Positions 18,232 to 29,029 are shown, counted from the first letter of the stretch. The stretch is 64,000 bases of DNA from Paracoccaceae bacterium (GCA_028874915.1 JAPPHA010000072.1:1-64000), one strand, 5' to 3'. Notes: generated from the sequence alone by a model not told the origin. Numbers and translations are program-made.

Positions 18232-19268
18232 TGCGGGGGCGCCGGTTATACCCGAACGACCGGGTGATTCTCCGGGAACTGGGTCTCAGGGATGGCCTCC
18301 AGCTCGTCAGTCGCTGGCCCGGAACAGCCGCCAAGACCGAGTGGATAAACCGCGCGGCTGCTGCCGGCGTGCGTCACATCGAAGTCGGTTCCTTTCTGCC
18401 GACAGAACGGTTCCCGCAGTTCGCCGACATCAGGACCCTGGTAACGGCAGCTGCCGCCCTGCCTGACATTCGGGCCTCTGCGCTGACACTGAACGAACGG
18501 GCTGTGGATGACGCCTTGACGACGGCTGTTTCGGAAATTGTTTTGGTAGTTTCGGCGACCGAAGCCCATAGCCGGGCCAACATGCGGCGGTCGCGGCAGT
18601 CCGCAGTCGAATTGGTCGGCTACGCCTGTTCGAAACGAAAAGATCACGAGACTGTCGAGCGGCGGTATCCCACCTCAGATGGGGCGGAATCCGGGCCCGT
18701 CGTCTGTGCCGCGATTTCCGTCGCTTTCGGCTGTCCGTTCGAGGGAGACGTGTCCACGGATACGGTCCTCGCCGCGGTTGACAAGTGTCTTGAAGCGGGC
18801 GCCGACGTCATCGCGGTTGCCGACACGATCGGCGTGGCGGCGCCGCGACAGGTCAGCGATCTCTGCCGGGCCCTTCTGCCGCGGCTCGGCGCGACCCCGC
18901 TGGTCGTTCACCTGCATGACACGCGGGGAACCGGTATCGCCAATGCCCACGGGGCGCTCGAAGCCGGAGTGCGGATTCTGGATGGGACGATCGGAGGACT
19001 TGGTGGCTGTCCCTTTGCACCGGGCGCGACCGGCAATGTGGTGTTCGAGGATCTCGTCTATCTCTGCGAACGTTGCGGGTTTCCGACCGGAATCAACCTT
19101 GAGCTGCTGATCACCATACGGTCAATCCTGGAACGGGACATGGCCGGAGAGCCGCTTTTCGGAGCCCTGGCCCGGGCTGGAATCCCTAAGATGCTCTCTT
19201 GGTCGGCGTCCCGGCTTCCGGAAGACCGTGGAGCCCGGGGGAAAAGGGAAGCGGCGTCCGGTCGCTGA
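18231..19268 (+). CDS. hydroxymethylglutaryl-CoA lyase family protein
   Basis: A 345-residue TIM-barrel lyase of the HMGL/DRE-TIM family, using the ATG at 18231 that overlaps the CoA-transferase stop. The catalytic arginine and first metal-binding aspartate are in LRELGLRDGLQ near the N-terminus. The metal-binding histidines are in VVHLHDTRGTG, and the cysteine-containing lid loop signature is GGLGGCPFAPGATGNV. HMG-CoA lyase splits 3-hydroxy-3-methylglutaryl-CoA to acetyl-CoA and acetoacetate; relatives act on citramalyl-like substrates. Coupled to a class III CoA-transferase, it suggests a two-step breakdown of a free hydroxy-dicarboxylic acid. No other leucine-degradation genes lie nearby, so the substrate remains open. 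Confidence 0.88.
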   Translation: MRGRRLYPNDRVILRELGLRDGLQLVSRWPGTAAKTEWINRAAAAGVRHIEVGSFLPTERFPQFADIRTLVTAAAALPDIRASALTLNERAVDDALTTAVSEIVLVVSATEAHSRANMRRSRQSAVELVGYACSKRKDHETVERRYPTSDGAESGPVVCAAISVAFGCPFEGDVSTDTVLAAVDKCLEAGADVIAVADTIGVAAPRQVSDLCRALLPRLGATPLVVHLHDTRGTGIANAHGALEAGVRILDGTIGGLGGCPFAPGATGNVVFEDLVYLCERCGFPTGINLELLITIRSILERDMAGEPLFGALARAGIPKMLSWSASRLPEDRGARGKREAASGR

Positions 19269-19317
19269 ATTCCAGGCCCGGGCTCGAATTCGCGATGCGA
19301 ATCAGCCGCCGTCCCCG

Positions 19318-20268
19318 TCAGGCGCAGCCGGGCGCGTCACTGTCCCAGCGATACTGCGGGATATGTGGAATCGTGGCGAGCCGCGCCCGCGCCGCTTCCC
19401 AACTCCCGAGCCATTGCCGCCAGTCGCGGAGTTCCGATCCCGGATTCGCACGTGACCGTGCCACAAAATCCGGGAACTGGCCGCGCCCCGACGGCTGACC
19501 GGTCACATGGTATCTGAGGTCGAATGACCAGCGATAGGCACCGCTTCGGTTGGAAAGGGACGAATGCGGGGTCAGTGGATGGAAGATCACAACCCCACCC
19601 GCATTGACCGGGAGCGGAACCGCATTGTTCTGCGGCGTATGGGCGCTCGCCAGTCCCAAATGGTTGCCGGAGGCGCAGTGTTGTAGCAATTTGTCATAGT
19701 TGCCGGAAGCCACCTGCAGGCAGCCGTTTTCGACAGTGGCGTCGGTGATGGCAATCCAGACGGTCACCATGGTGGTGATGTCCGCTTCTTCGACGATGGC
19801 GCTGCGATCCTGGTGCCAGTCGGTCGAGATGATGTGGGACCGGGTTTCGTCTGCCGGAACCTCGTTTTCCGGGGGTTTGATCCGGACGTGCTGAATCGGA
19901 TTGGACATGATTTCCGGACCGATCAGCGTCTCGACGATGTCGAGAATGTTCCTGTCCGTGACGAGATCAAAGACGGCCGGCCCGAAATGCATCGGCGTCT
20001 CGGCCGTGATCCGCTCACTGGGCAGGCAGATGTCCAGGGGCTGAAACCAGTCCAGCCGGTTCGCAGTACATCGGTCGATCTTGTCCCAGAAGGACAGGCC
20101 ATCGGGAGGTTCGGGAAGCAGGCCGTCCCGGTGCCAACGCCGATACAGCCTGTCCATGAGCTCCTCGTACTCCGTCCTGACAGCAGCAAGCGTCGCCTCG
20201 CCGACAACATTCTCGATGACGATGTAGCCGTCGGTTTCAAATGCAGACAACTGGCCCTGATCAAGCAT
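19318..20268 (-). CDS. phytanoyl-CoA dioxygenase (PhyH) family protein
   Basis: A 316-residue Fe(II)/2-oxoglutarate oxygenase of the PhyH family. The ATG at 20268 is chosen for its perfect AGGAGG ribosome-binding site; the frame is open further upstream by chance. The iron ligands are H152 and D154 (HQD in STDWHQDRSAI) and H235 in HPLTPHSSLSN, with arginines shortly after for 2-oxoglutarate binding. No signal peptide, so cytoplasmic. It is convergent with the HMG-CoA lyase gene (49 bases apart) and not in its operon. The substrate is unknown; bacterial PhyH proteins hydroxylate very varied small molecules. A second PhyH protein of the window is at 45534..46379 and is only distantly similar. 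Confidence 0.85.
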   Translation of the reverse strand: MLDQGQLSAFETDGYIVIENVVGEATLAAVRTEYEELMDRLYRRWHRDGLLPEPPDGLSFWDKIDRCTANRLDWFQPLDICLPSERITAETPMHFGPAVFDLVTDRNILDIVETLIGPEIMSNPIQHVRIKPPENEVPADETRSHIISTDWHQDRSAIVEEADITTMVTVWIAITDATVENGCLQVASGNYDKLLQHCASGNHLGLASAHTPQNNAVPLPVNAGGVVIFHPLTPHSSLSNRSGAYRWSFDLRYHVTGQPSGRGQFPDFVARSRANPGSELRDWRQWLGSWEAARARLATIPHIPQYRWDSDAPGCA

Positions 20269-20665
20269 GCGTCTCCTCCTGCCCGTCTCCCGGGCTTCGA
20301 GAATTCTGCGTTCCGGCCTTCCAGTCAAGCCGGAATGATTTCCTTCGTCCGTCCCGCAAACCGGAACCCGCACCAGGCAAACCCGGCTTCGGCTGTTTCC
20401 GTCCGGGCCGGAGCGAAGCATGCTCCAGAAAGGACCGGACCTGGCGACGCTGATCTGTGACTTCAGGTCAGTCAGGCAGAGCGCGTGCAGACACCGGTTC
20501 AGTTCACTGACTCTGACATTTCACTTGCGACTTGAACCGATTCGCCTGTGTCCGGACAGGCATGAATTCCGACGGGATCGGCCGGAAACGATTGCCAGGA
20601 GACGATGCTCCGCCCGGTGAGAACGGGAGTCGACCAGACGCGGCCGGAGCCCGGATCGGCCCGGG
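20269..20665. other. intergenic region, no gene seen
   Basis: About 400 bases between ccrM (its 3' end) and the start of the leftward PhyH gene. No recognisable open frame, RNA gene or clean terminator was found. It should hold the PhyH promoter. Confidence 0.5.
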
Positions 20666-21901
<1,236 letters not shown>

Positions 21902-22035
21902 TTACCGTCGTTTCTCGATCTTGATCCGACGCCTCTGCCGATCCCGTATTGTCCGGTTGGGGTTGGCAAAGGAGTCCGGTCGACCGTCCGGCAGAAACGA
22001 AACCTGGCCCCGGAGGCTCGAGCCCCGGAACCTGG

Positions 22036-22647
22036 TCACTGTGACAGAAGGCAGGCGACCGGACGAAATGTCCGCCGGTGATGGCGGCTCACGCCGAATT
22101 GGCGAAGCGCCGCCAGATGCGACGCCGTCGGGTACCCTGCATTCCGGTCCCAACCGTAGTCCGGGAACTCGCGTGCAAGGTCACGCATGTGCCGGTCCCG
22201 CGTGACCTTGGCCACGATCGAGGCCGCGGCGATACGGACGTCGCTGGCGTCACCCCGGATGATGGCCCGGCCCGGCATCGGCAGACCATCGGGAATTCGT
22301 GGTCCATCGATAAGGACCAATTCGGGCCGGGGTCGCAGTTCGCATGCGGCCGTTCGCATGGCGAGCATGGTCGCCTCAAGGATGTTGATCCGGTCGATCG
22401 TCACGACATCAACGACAGCGACGGCCGTTTGCGCCGATGCGACGATCTGCTGGCAGAGCCGTTCCCGCGTTGTTGCCGGCAAGGTCTTGGAATCGGCGAT
22501 GCCGTCGGGGATCCCGTGATCCGGCAGGATCACAGCGGCGGCCACCACCGGTCCGGCGATGGGGCCACGACCGGCTTCGTCGATGCCTGCGACCCGGACC
22601 AATCCCGAGGCGTTGGGACCTGGTCGGTCCGGGCACGACTCAGCCAT
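22036..22647 (-). CDS. rnhB: ribonuclease HII
   Basis: A 203-residue RNase HII that removes ribonucleotides and RNA primers from DNA duplexes. The N-terminal catalytic motif IDEAGRGPIAGP supplies Asp and Glu at residues 23-24. The further acidic residues are in VLIDGPRIPDG and in KVTRDRHM. The GRGP tyrosine-type recognition loop is conserved. Its start overlaps the 3' end of the TrpF-like gene by eight bases, so the two are coupled. It is followed 263 bases downstream by ccrM, a conserved pair in this class. Confidence 0.93.
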   Translation of the reverse strand: MAESCPDRPGPNASGLVRVAGIDEAGRGPIAGPVVAAAVILPDHGIPDGIADSKTLPATTRERLCQQIVASAQTAVAVVDVVTIDRINILEATMLAMRTAACELRPRPELVLIDGPRIPDGLPMPGRAIIRGDASDVRIAAASIVAKVTRDRHMRDLAREFPDYGWDRNAGYPTASHLAALRQFGVSRHHRRTFRPVACLLSQ

Positions 22648-23398
22648 GGCCAGTCCTGGCCGCGTCTTCGGATTTCGGGACTACGCTGCCCCCGGTCGCC
22701 CGGGCGTGTTCGACGAATGCCGTCAGGCGGCCGGCATCCAGCGCTCCTCTTGGACGCAGGCCTGAACAGACGTCGACTCCGTAAGGGCCATCGGGCCCGG
22801 TGGTCCGCAAAGCCTTGGCAACATTGTCAGGCGTCAGCCCCCCGGCGAGCCAGACCGGAACCGGGCTCTGCCGGATGATCGCGGCAGATATGGACCAGTC
22901 GTGAATACGGCCCGTGCCGCCCAACTGCTTCGGGGCGTCGTCCGACCCTGGCCGGCCGCTGTCGAGAAGCAGCATGTCTGCGCCGGGAAGAAGATCCGAT
23001 TCGAGGCCGTTCAGGGATTCGGGGCCCTCGACATGGACAACCTGGATCAGCGTCAGGTCGGGGTAACGGGCTTTCAGCGACCGACGTGTTCCCGGCGGAA
23101 CCCGGTCCACCAGTTGCAAGGCTCGCGGTCGCGCCGGCAGGAGGGCGTCGAGCTGCCGGGCAATCGACGGCAGATCCGTCCGGCTGCTCAACAGGACCGA
23201 GAATTCCTTTGGAAAGGCCAGCAGAATGGCCCGGATTCGCCCATCGGGGATCGGGCCGGGTCCTGAGGGCATCTCGGACACGAGACCCAGGGCGTCGGCA
23301 CCAGCGTTGATCGCCATCCTCGCCTCATCGGCGGACTGGATGCAGCAGATCTTGATCCGGACCCCCGAACGTCCACCCGGTGGCCGTGTTTCGGTCAT
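22640..23398 (-). CDS. phosphoribosylanthranilate isomerase-like (TrpF fold) protein
   Basis: A 252-residue TIM-barrel protein resembling TrpF, which isomerises phosphoribosylanthranilate in tryptophan synthesis. The active-site cysteine region is IKICCIQSADEA (canonical KICG, so Gly is replaced by Cys). The catalytic Asp candidate is in MLLLDSGRPG, the phosphate loop is WLAGGLTPDNV, and the second phosphate loop is VDVCSGLRPRGALD. Several segments differ from standard TrpF: the usual VQLHG is LQLVDR and the protein is longer by about 40 residues. It overlaps rnhB rather than sitting with trpB. It may be an isolated TrpF or a relative with another substrate. Confidence 0.7.
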   Translation of the reverse strand: MTETRPPGGRSGVRIKICCIQSADEARMAINAGADALGLVSEMPSGPGPIPDGRIRAILLAFPKEFSVLLSSRTDLPSIARQLDALLPARPRALQLVDRVPPGTRRSLKARYPDLTLIQVVHVEGPESLNGLESDLLPGADMLLLDSGRPGSDDAPKQLGGTGRIHDWSISAAIIRQSPVPVWLAGGLTPDNVAKALRTTGPDGPYGVDVCSGLRPRGALDAGRLTAFVEHARATGGSVVPKSEDAARTGHG

Positions 23399-23430
23399 GC
23401 CTGGAATCCATGGTGAACGGTTGCCAGAAA

Positions 23431-23507
23431 TGGCGGCCCCGAGTGGATTCGAACCACTGGCCTACCGCTTAGGAGGCGGTCGCTCTATCCTGCTGAGCTA
23501 CGGGGCC
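23431..23507 (-). tRNA. tRNA-Arg (anticodon CCU)
   Basis: A complete 77-base cloverleaf on the minus strand. The seven-base acceptor stem pairs GGCCCCG with CGGGGCC, the T arm holds GGTTCGAATCC, and the anticodon loop reads CTCCTAA, giving anticodon CCU for the AGG arginine codon. CCA is encoded. No other tRNA is in the window. tRNA genes are frequent integration sites, but the neighbours here look like ordinary chromosomal genes. Confidence 0.95.
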
Positions 23508-23680
23508 GATCACGCTGGTGGTTATCGCTCAACGGGTCCGGTAATGCACGCGGATTCTCCGAACCCGGACTCCGGGTCGGGGACCGACGGCCAGCCCATG
23601 GGGGCGGGCTTTGACCCGCACCATCGACGGGTGTCCGGTCCGGTTGGAGGCAAAGGGCGAAGGGGAGGACGGCGAGGCCC

Positions 23681-24607
23681 GTGAGAGAAGGGAAACCGGC
23701 AGGCCCCGGACACCGGTTGAAGGACCGCCTGGCGGCAAGAGCGGCGGAAAACGGGCTACTCCGTGTGGACGCTGAATGGCAGGTGCTGACGGGAGGCCGG
23801 ACCAGCCCAGTCTGGCGCGTCCGGTCAGGCCCCGAGGACAGGGTGTGCCGATTTCGCGTGGCCGATCACAGGAATCCGCTGTTCCCCTGCCTCCCCGACG
23901 CCGAACGGCGGTGCCTTGAGGCGGTTTCCGGATGCGAATTGGGGCCACCGTTTCTCGGTTCCCTTTCCGCCGAAGGAGGTGAGTTGTTCGTCCTCGAATA
24001 CTCTTCGGGGACCTCCTGGACCTGTGCGGGGTCCGAGAGACCCGTCGCTGATGTCTGTGAGGTCGCCCGACTGCTGGGACGTTTGCACCGGTTCAGTCCC
24101 CTTCCCGACCTTCCGGTCCGTCCGTGCGGCGAAACGGCGCTGCGTCGACAAGTTCGCCGGATCCTGTCGCTATGCAGCGGTGAGGACTCCTCTCGCCTGT
24201 CCCGCCTTGAGCCCGGAACTGCGCCCGGATCCGGAACGGAAGATTGTAGACCTCGCTCGCTGGTTCATGGTGATGTGGTCCCCGGGAACATCATCCGCAC
24301 CCCGAACGGGTTGCTGCTGATTGACTGGCAATGTCCTGGAATCGGCGATCCGGTCGACGACATCGCCTGTTTTCTGTCGCCGGCCATGCAGATGACCAAT
24401 GGAGGTCGTCCTCTTGGTAGCGCATTGTGCGACTCGTTCCTGGAGGCTTATCCATGCGCGGCAACGGTTGCCCGCTACAGGAGTCTGCGACCGCTGCTTC
24501 AGTGGCGGATGGCCGTTTATTGCCTGTGGCGGGTGGTGTGCGGACGACCGGGTTACCCAGAATACCGGCAGGCGATGGAAGCGGAGATCCAGGCGATGAC
24601 CAGCTGA
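23681..24607 (+). CDS. aminoglycoside/choline kinase-like (APH) phosphotransferase
   Basis: A 308-residue kinase of the APH/choline kinase superfamily, starting with GTG at 23681 (a GGGGAGGAC stretch lies upstream). The catalytic loop is LVHGDVVPGNI at about residues 198-208, with the catalytic Asp and the Mg-binding Asn, followed by the metal-binding aspartate in LLIDWQCPGIGDPVDDIA. The N-lobe has a short strand-rich segment with VWRVRSG. It likely phosphorylates a small hydroxylated or amino compound (choline, thiamine or an aminosugar); the sequence does not say which. It stands alone, convergent with ubiB. Confidence 0.75.
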   Translation: MREGKPAGPGHRLKDRLAARAAENGLLRVDAEWQVLTGGRTSPVWRVRSGPEDRVCRFRVADHRNPLFPCLPDAERRCLEAVSGCELGPPFLGSLSAEGGELFVLEYSSGTSWTCAGSERPVADVCEVARLLGRLHRFSPLPDLPVRPCGETALRRQVRRILSLCSGEDSSRLSRLEPGTAPGSGTEDCRPRSLVHGDVVPGNIIRTPNGLLLIDWQCPGIGDPVDDIACFLSPAMQMTNGGRPLGSALCDSFLEAYPCAATVARYRSLRPLLQWRMAVYCLWRVVCGRPGYPEYRQAMEAEIQAMTS

Positions 24608-24698
24608 CGATCGATTCGGATTCGTTTGTCCCGAAGGATGTACAACGGTCGGCGCCTTAGCCAGGGCCGGACATTTTCGCCTCGCGCCCGCCAGCCCG

Positions 24699-26255
24699 TT
24701 ACAACAGCCTTCCGGTCAACAGTGCGGATGACAGGACGACGGCGGACAGGACCAGCGCGGTCACTGCGGCACCGGCGAGGAACCAGACGAATGCTGCCAG
24801 TCGACGTGGGGGTGGCGTCATGACCTGATGGTCGCGTTCGGCGTTGAGAAGGGACTCGATCAGTCCCGGAAGGCGGGGGCCGAAACGGGACATGATCTCG
24901 AACGTCCGGCGGAAGTCCCGGATGAAGGCCCGGGGTCCCAGGTTTTCCACGACGTAGCGTTCAACGACCGGCTTTGCCGTATCCCAGATGTTGAGACCCG
25001 GATCGAGGGTTCGGGCGACGCCCTCCACGACAACCATCGTTTTTTGGAGGAGAATCAGTTCGGTTCGAGTCTCCATCCCGAATCGTTCGGTGACGTCGAA
25101 TAGATGCGTCAGCAGGCGGCTCATGGAAATGTGCGCGGCATCCTGACCGAAAATCGGTTCTCCGATGGACCTGAGAGCCTGAGCAAAGGCCTCGATGTCC
25201 TGGTCTCTCGGGACATAGCCGGCCTCGAAATGGACGCGGGCCACGCGCTTGTAGTCGCGGCTGATGAAACCGGCGAGGATTTCCGCGTAGACCCGCCGGG
25301 TGTAGTCGTCGATTCGTCCCATGATTCCGAAGTCGTAGGCGACAAGCGAACCGTCGGGCTGAACCATGACGTTTCCCTGGTGCATGTCGGCATGAAACAA
25401 CCCGTCGCGGAGAACGTGGAGAAGGAAACTCCGCACCACGCGAACGGCGAGAGCCTCGAGATTGATGTGGCTCTTCCGGAGGGCGTCGACGTCGTTGAGG
25501 GGAATTCCGTCGACCCAGTCGAGTGTCAGAACTCGGCGTGCCGACAATTCCCAGATCACAGCCGGAACGGAAAAATCGTCGTCCCCTTTGGTATTGGCGG
25601 CGTATTCCGCCGCCGCCGCCGCTTCCATCCTGAAGTCCAGTTCGGCCAGGACGACGGTCTCGAAGTGGGTGACGACATCCGTCGGCCGCAACCGCCGCGT
25701 GGCCGGCAGGAACCATTCAATAACGTGGGCCGAGAGATGGAAGGCATCGATGTCCTTCTGGAAAATCCTCTCGATGTCAGGGCGGAGAATCTTGACAGCC
25801 ACTTCTCGCCCTGTCAGGCGGACACGCGCCCGATGCACCTGAGCAATGGAGGCCGCAGCCACCGGGGCGCTGAATTCCGAATAGAGCGCATCCACGTCGG
25901 AACCGAGTTGGCGGTGGATTTCCGCCTTGGCCTGGGCCTCGGGGAACGGGGGGAGCCGGTCGAGAAGGACCGAGAGTTCGGAGGAGAGTTCCGGCCCGAC
26001 GATGTCGGGTCGTGTCGCAAGAAGCTGGCCGAACTTGATGTACGCCGGTCCCAGTGCCGTCAGGGCTCGGACCAGCGGTGGGTTGGCAGGATCACCCCTG
26101 TGGCCGAGCCACCGGAACGGCCAACCGATGACGCGCCCGGCAGCGCGGACGGTGAGCGGAGCTTCCAGCATCACGAACAGGGTCCCCATGGCACCGGTCC
26201 GCTCGAACGTCGCCGCAGTCCGAACCAGGCGCAGGAAATTGTGCGGGCCGCGCAT
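24699..26255 (-). CDS. ubiB: UbiB, ABC1-family atypical kinase for ubiquinone biosynthesis
   Basis: A 518-residue UbiB/ABC1/ADCK protein needed for ubiquinone biosynthesis, probably acting as an ATPase that mobilises lipid intermediates. Family features in order: the KxGQ motif in YIKFGQLLATRPD (about residues 72-84), the alanine-rich loop in VAAASIAQVHRA, the catalytic lysine in VAVKILRP, the catalytic loop DMHQGN, and the metal-binding AYDFGIMG. Two C-terminal transmembrane helices follow an ERDHQVMTPPPRR linker. It starts three bases downstream of the ubiE stop, so the genes form an operon. Divergent from mutM upstream, as often seen in alphaproteobacteria. Confidence 0.95.
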   Translation of the reverse strand: MRGPHNFLRLVRTAATFERTGAMGTLFVMLEAPLTVRAAGRVIGWPFRWLGHRGDPANPPLVRALTALGPAYIKFGQLLATRPDIVGPELSSELSVLLDRLPPFPEAQAKAEIHRQLGSDVDALYSEFSAPVAAASIAQVHRARVRLTGREVAVKILRPDIERIFQKDIDAFHLSAHVIEWFLPATRRLRPTDVVTHFETVVLAELDFRMEAAAAAEYAANTKGDDDFSVPAVIWELSARRVLTLDWVDGIPLNDVDALRKSHINLEALAVRVVRSFLLHVLRDGLFHADMHQGNVMVQPDGSLVAYDFGIMGRIDDYTRRVYAEILAGFISRDYKRVARVHFEAGYVPRDQDIEAFAQALRSIGEPIFGQDAAHISMSRLLTHLFDVTERFGMETRTELILLQKTMVVVEGVARTLDPGLNIWDTAKPVVERYVVENLGPRAFIRDFRRTFEIMSRFGPRLPGLIESLLNAERDHQVMTPPPRRLAAFVWFLAGAAVTALVLSAVVLSSALLTGRLL

Positions 26256-26258
26256 GAC

Positions 26259-27089
26259 TCAGAGTTTCCAGCCGGAATGAAGCGCGACGACGCCCAAGCT
26301 CAGCCGCTGGTAGCGGACCCGTTCAAACCCACCGGTCCGGATCATGTCCGCGAGTCTCTCCGGGTCAGGGAATTGCCGGATGCTTTCGACGAGGTAACGG
26401 TAACTGTCGCGGTCGTTCGCAATCATGGAGCCGAGTCGGGGAATCACGTTCCAGGAGTAGGCGTCGTAGAGCCGGCGCAAGGACGCGTTCGGCACTTGGC
26501 TGAACTCGAGCACCAGGAACCGCCCGCCGAGACGAAGAACCCGCCAAGCCTCCCGGATGGCATCCTCTCGCCTGGCAATATTACGCAGTCCGAACGCCAG
26601 CGTGCAGGCGTCGAAACTCCGGTCGTCGAAAGGAAGGGCTGTCGCATCGCCGGCCACCCAGTGGAGCCGTCGGGTTTGACCCGCCCGCCGCGCCCGCCGC
26701 CGACCGACATTGAGCATGCTTGCCGTCATGTCGAGCACGATCGCATGAGTGTCATTGGTGCGGTTGAGGAAACGGACGGCGACGTCGCCGGTTCCACCCG
26801 CAATGTCGAGAAGCCGCATGCCGGACCATGGTGCCAGCCAGTCGATCATCGCCGATTTCCACAGGCGGTGAACGCCGAAAGACATGGCGTCATTCATAAC
26901 GTCATATCGGCCCGCCACACTCTCGAAGACCCCGCGGACAAGCGCCGGCTTGGAATCCTGCTTGACCGTTGCGGACCCGAAGTCCACCGTCTGGGCCGTT
27001 CGATCTCTATTGTCCAAAGGATGCCTGCCCCGTTGAATCTGCGCGGCCGGCGGCGGCTGGCCGATCGGCGCTGCAGTTCCGGCGGACAA
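26259..27089 (-). CDS. ubiE: ubiquinone/menaquinone biosynthesis methyltransferase
   Basis: A class I methyltransferase of up to 276 residues that C-methylates the benzoquinol ring during ubiquinone synthesis. The core starts at about residue 35 with DFGSATV and the family signature VFESVAGRYDVMNDAMSFG. The AdoMet motif is LLDIAGGTGDVA, followed by ALPFDDRSFDA and AFGLRNIARRE, and it ends with GVVALHSGWKL. The first 30 or so residues look nonconserved, so an internal start is possible. The operon partner ubiB follows. The 60-base gap to the divergent mutM start must contain promoters for both. Confidence 0.95.
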   Translation of the reverse strand: MSAGTAAPIGQPPPAAQIQRGRHPLDNRDRTAQTVDFGSATVKQDSKPALVRGVFESVAGRYDVMNDAMSFGVHRLWKSAMIDWLAPWSGMRLLDIAGGTGDVAVRFLNRTNDTHAIVLDMTASMLNVGRRRARRAGQTRRLHWVAGDATALPFDDRSFDACTLAFGLRNIARREDAIREAWRVLRLGGRFLVLEFSQVPNASLRRLYDAYSWNVIPRLGSMIANDRDSYRYLVESIRQFPDPERLADMIRTGGFERVRYQRLSLGVVALHSGWKL

Positions 27090-27150
27090 CCATACACTGT
27101 AAATCGGTCACATTGAACCGATCATCAGGCTTGCAGCTCGGGAGCGATCC

Positions 27151-28023
27151 ATGCCGGAACTGCCGGAAGTCGAAACCATCCGGAGGGGCCTCGAACCCGC
27201 AATCGCCGACCGGCGGATCCACCATGCCGAATTCCGGCGGTCGGACCTGCGGTGGCCGCTGCAACCTGACCTGGCGGAGCGGCTGTCCGGCGCCCGCGTC
27301 GACCGGCTTTGGCGGCGGTCCAAATTTCTCCTCATGGATTTATCGACCGACGAAACGCTCATGATTCACCTTGGCATGTCCGGCCGGCTCCGGCTGGACC
27401 CGGCTCGTGGGGGCAAACCAGCTGGCCGGACCCCGGTCCCGCCATCCACCATGGCAGAGGACGGTCGGCACGATCATGCAGTTTTCCGGTTCGAAGGCGG
27501 TTCGAGTGTGATCTACACGGACCCCCGGCGATTCGGGATGATCGAACTGGTTCCCACTCCGACGCTACACGCGCATCCGCTGCTGGCCTCCCTGGGTCCG
27601 GAGCCGCTGGGCAACGGGTTCTCGGAACCCTGGCTTGACGCACAACTCGCGGGGCGGCAGGCGCCCATCAAGGCCGTTTTGCTCGACCAGCGCGTGGTCG
27701 CCGGCCTTGGCAACATCTACGCGTCCGAGGCCCTCTGGCGATCCGGGATCTCACCGAGGCGGCGGGCACGAACGGTCGCCGGACGCCGGGCGAGCCGATT
27801 GTTTCCGGCAATCCGCGAAGTCCTGCGGGAGGCTATCGAGGCCGGCGGCTCGTCGCTTCGTGACTACCGTCAGGCCGATGGCGAACTCGGATATTTCCAG
27901 CACGCATTCGCCGTTTACGGCCGGGACGGCGAACCATGCCTGAAGTCCGGTTGCGACGGTGTCATCCGACGAATCCGCCAGGCCGGCCGTTCCACCTTTC
28001 TTTGCCCTTGCTGCCAACGATAG
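27151..28023 (+). CDS. mutM: formamidopyrimidine-DNA glycosylase
   Basis: A 290-residue Fpg/MutM that excises 8-oxoguanine and cleaves the abasic site. The N-terminal proline nucleophile and catalytic glutamate are in MPELPEVET, and the lysine of RSKFLL near residue 57 is conserved. The helix-two-turn-helix contains [12 protein letters not shown]. The C-terminal zinc finger has cysteines in [10 protein letters not shown] and LCPCCQR; the first pair is spaced C-x4-C rather than the usual C-x2-C. Divergent from ubiE and followed by an enoyl-CoA hydratase, rpsT and dnaA: a conserved alphaproteobacterial gene order. Confidence 0.96.
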   Translation: MPELPEVETIRRGLEPAIADRRIHHAEFRRSDLRWPLQPDLAERLSGARVDRLWRRSKFLLMDLSTDETLMIHLGMSGRLRLDPARGGKPAGRTPVPPSTMAEDGRHDHAVFRFEGGSSVIYTDPRRFGMIELVPTPTLHAHPLLASLGPEPLGNGFSEPWLDAQLAGRQAPIKAVLLDQRVVAGLGNIYASEALWRSGISPRRRARTVAGRRASRLFPAIREVLREAIEAGGSSLRDYRQADGELGYFQHAFAVYGRDGEPCLKSGCDGVIRRIRQAGRSTFLCPCCQR

Positions 28024-28144
28024 TCGGCCGGCGGAATACAGCAGAAAGTCGAGCGTCCGGGTAACGGTTTGAATGGCAGGCGGCAACTGCTATGGATTGG
28101 GGATGGTACCATCGCCGGCGACGGCAATCGGGACGGAGGAGGAA

Positions 28145-28921
28145 TTGGCTTACGAGACACTCATCGTCGATATCGAGGACCATGTCGGGATCATCAGGCT
28201 GAACCGGCCCGAAGTTCTCAATGCGCTCAATCTCCAGTTGCTCGCGGAGCTTGGCGAGGCCCTGGACTCGATGGAGCGGAACGACACGGTCCGGGCCATA
28301 GTGATCACCGGAAACGAACGGGCCTTTGCCGCGGGTGCGGACATTCGGGAAATGGCCGACAAGGAGTTTGTCGACATGTTCGGGAGCGACCGGTTTTCGG
28401 CCGAAACCGAGGCGATCCTGAAGTGCCGGAAACCGATCATCGCCGCGGTTTCGGGCTATGCGCTCGGTGGCGGCTGCGAACTGGCAATGATGTGTGACTT
28501 CATCATATGTTCGGACACGGCAAAATTCGGGCAACCTGAAATCAACCTCGGCGTGATTGCCGGAATTGGCGGAACCCAGCGGCTGACCCGGTTTGTCGGC
28601 AAGTCGAAGTCCATGGAAATGCATTTGACCGGCCGGTTCATGGAGGCCGAGGAAGCTGAACGGTCGGGCCTTGTGTCACGGGTGGTTCCCGAAAAACGCC
28701 TCATGGATGAGGCCCTGGCAACGGCACGGAAAATCGCAGAGAAATCCCCGATCGCGGTCAAGGCGGTCAAGGAAACCGTCAACCGATCCTATGAGACAAC
28801 CCTTCGGGAAGGCACACTTTTCGAGCGGCGCGTGTTTCACTCGCTCTTCGCCACGGAAGACCAGTCCGAAGGCATGGCTGCCTTTGCCGAGAAACGCACG
28901 CCGCAGTTTCGTGGCCGTTGA
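28145..28921 (+). CDS. enoyl-CoA hydratase
   Basis: A 258-residue crotonase-family hydratase that adds water to trans-2-enoyl-CoA in fatty acid oxidation. I chose the TTG at 28145 because a GGAGGAGGA ribosome-binding element sits directly before it and the protein then begins (M)[16 protein letters not shown], as in relatives; ATGs at 28073 and 28103 are possible. The CoA-binding oxyanion region is [10 protein letters not shown], and both catalytic glutamates are present, in [11 protein letters not shown] and [11 protein letters not shown]. The C-terminus [12 protein letters not shown] is standard. It lies in the conserved mutM-hydratase-rpsT-dnaA order. Confidence 0.92.
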   Translation: MAYETLIVDIEDHVGIIRLNRPEVLNALNLQLLAELGEALDSMERNDTVRAIVITGNERAFAAGADIREMADKEFVDMFGSDRFSAETEAILKCRKPIIAAVSGYALGGGCELAMMCDFIICSDTAKFGQPEINLGVIAGIGGTQRLTRFVGKSKSMEMHLTGRFMEAEEAERSGLVSRVVPEKRLMDEALATARKIAEKSPIAVKAVKETVNRSYETTLREGTLFERRVFHSLFATEDQSEGMAAFAEKRTPQFRGR

Positions 28922-29029
28922 CATGGTCCCGGGCCGACCGTAAATGCCGGCAATTCGGCTGGTTGCGCCCGCACGCCGCGAATCCGGAGTGTCGGGCCGT
29001 TGGCGGCGAAAGGAATGGATGGACGACAG

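Noticed and set aside
25104-27116. 670-codon plus-strand open frame
   Set aside because: Entirely antisense to ubiB and ubiE, which carry clear motifs; no motif of its own.
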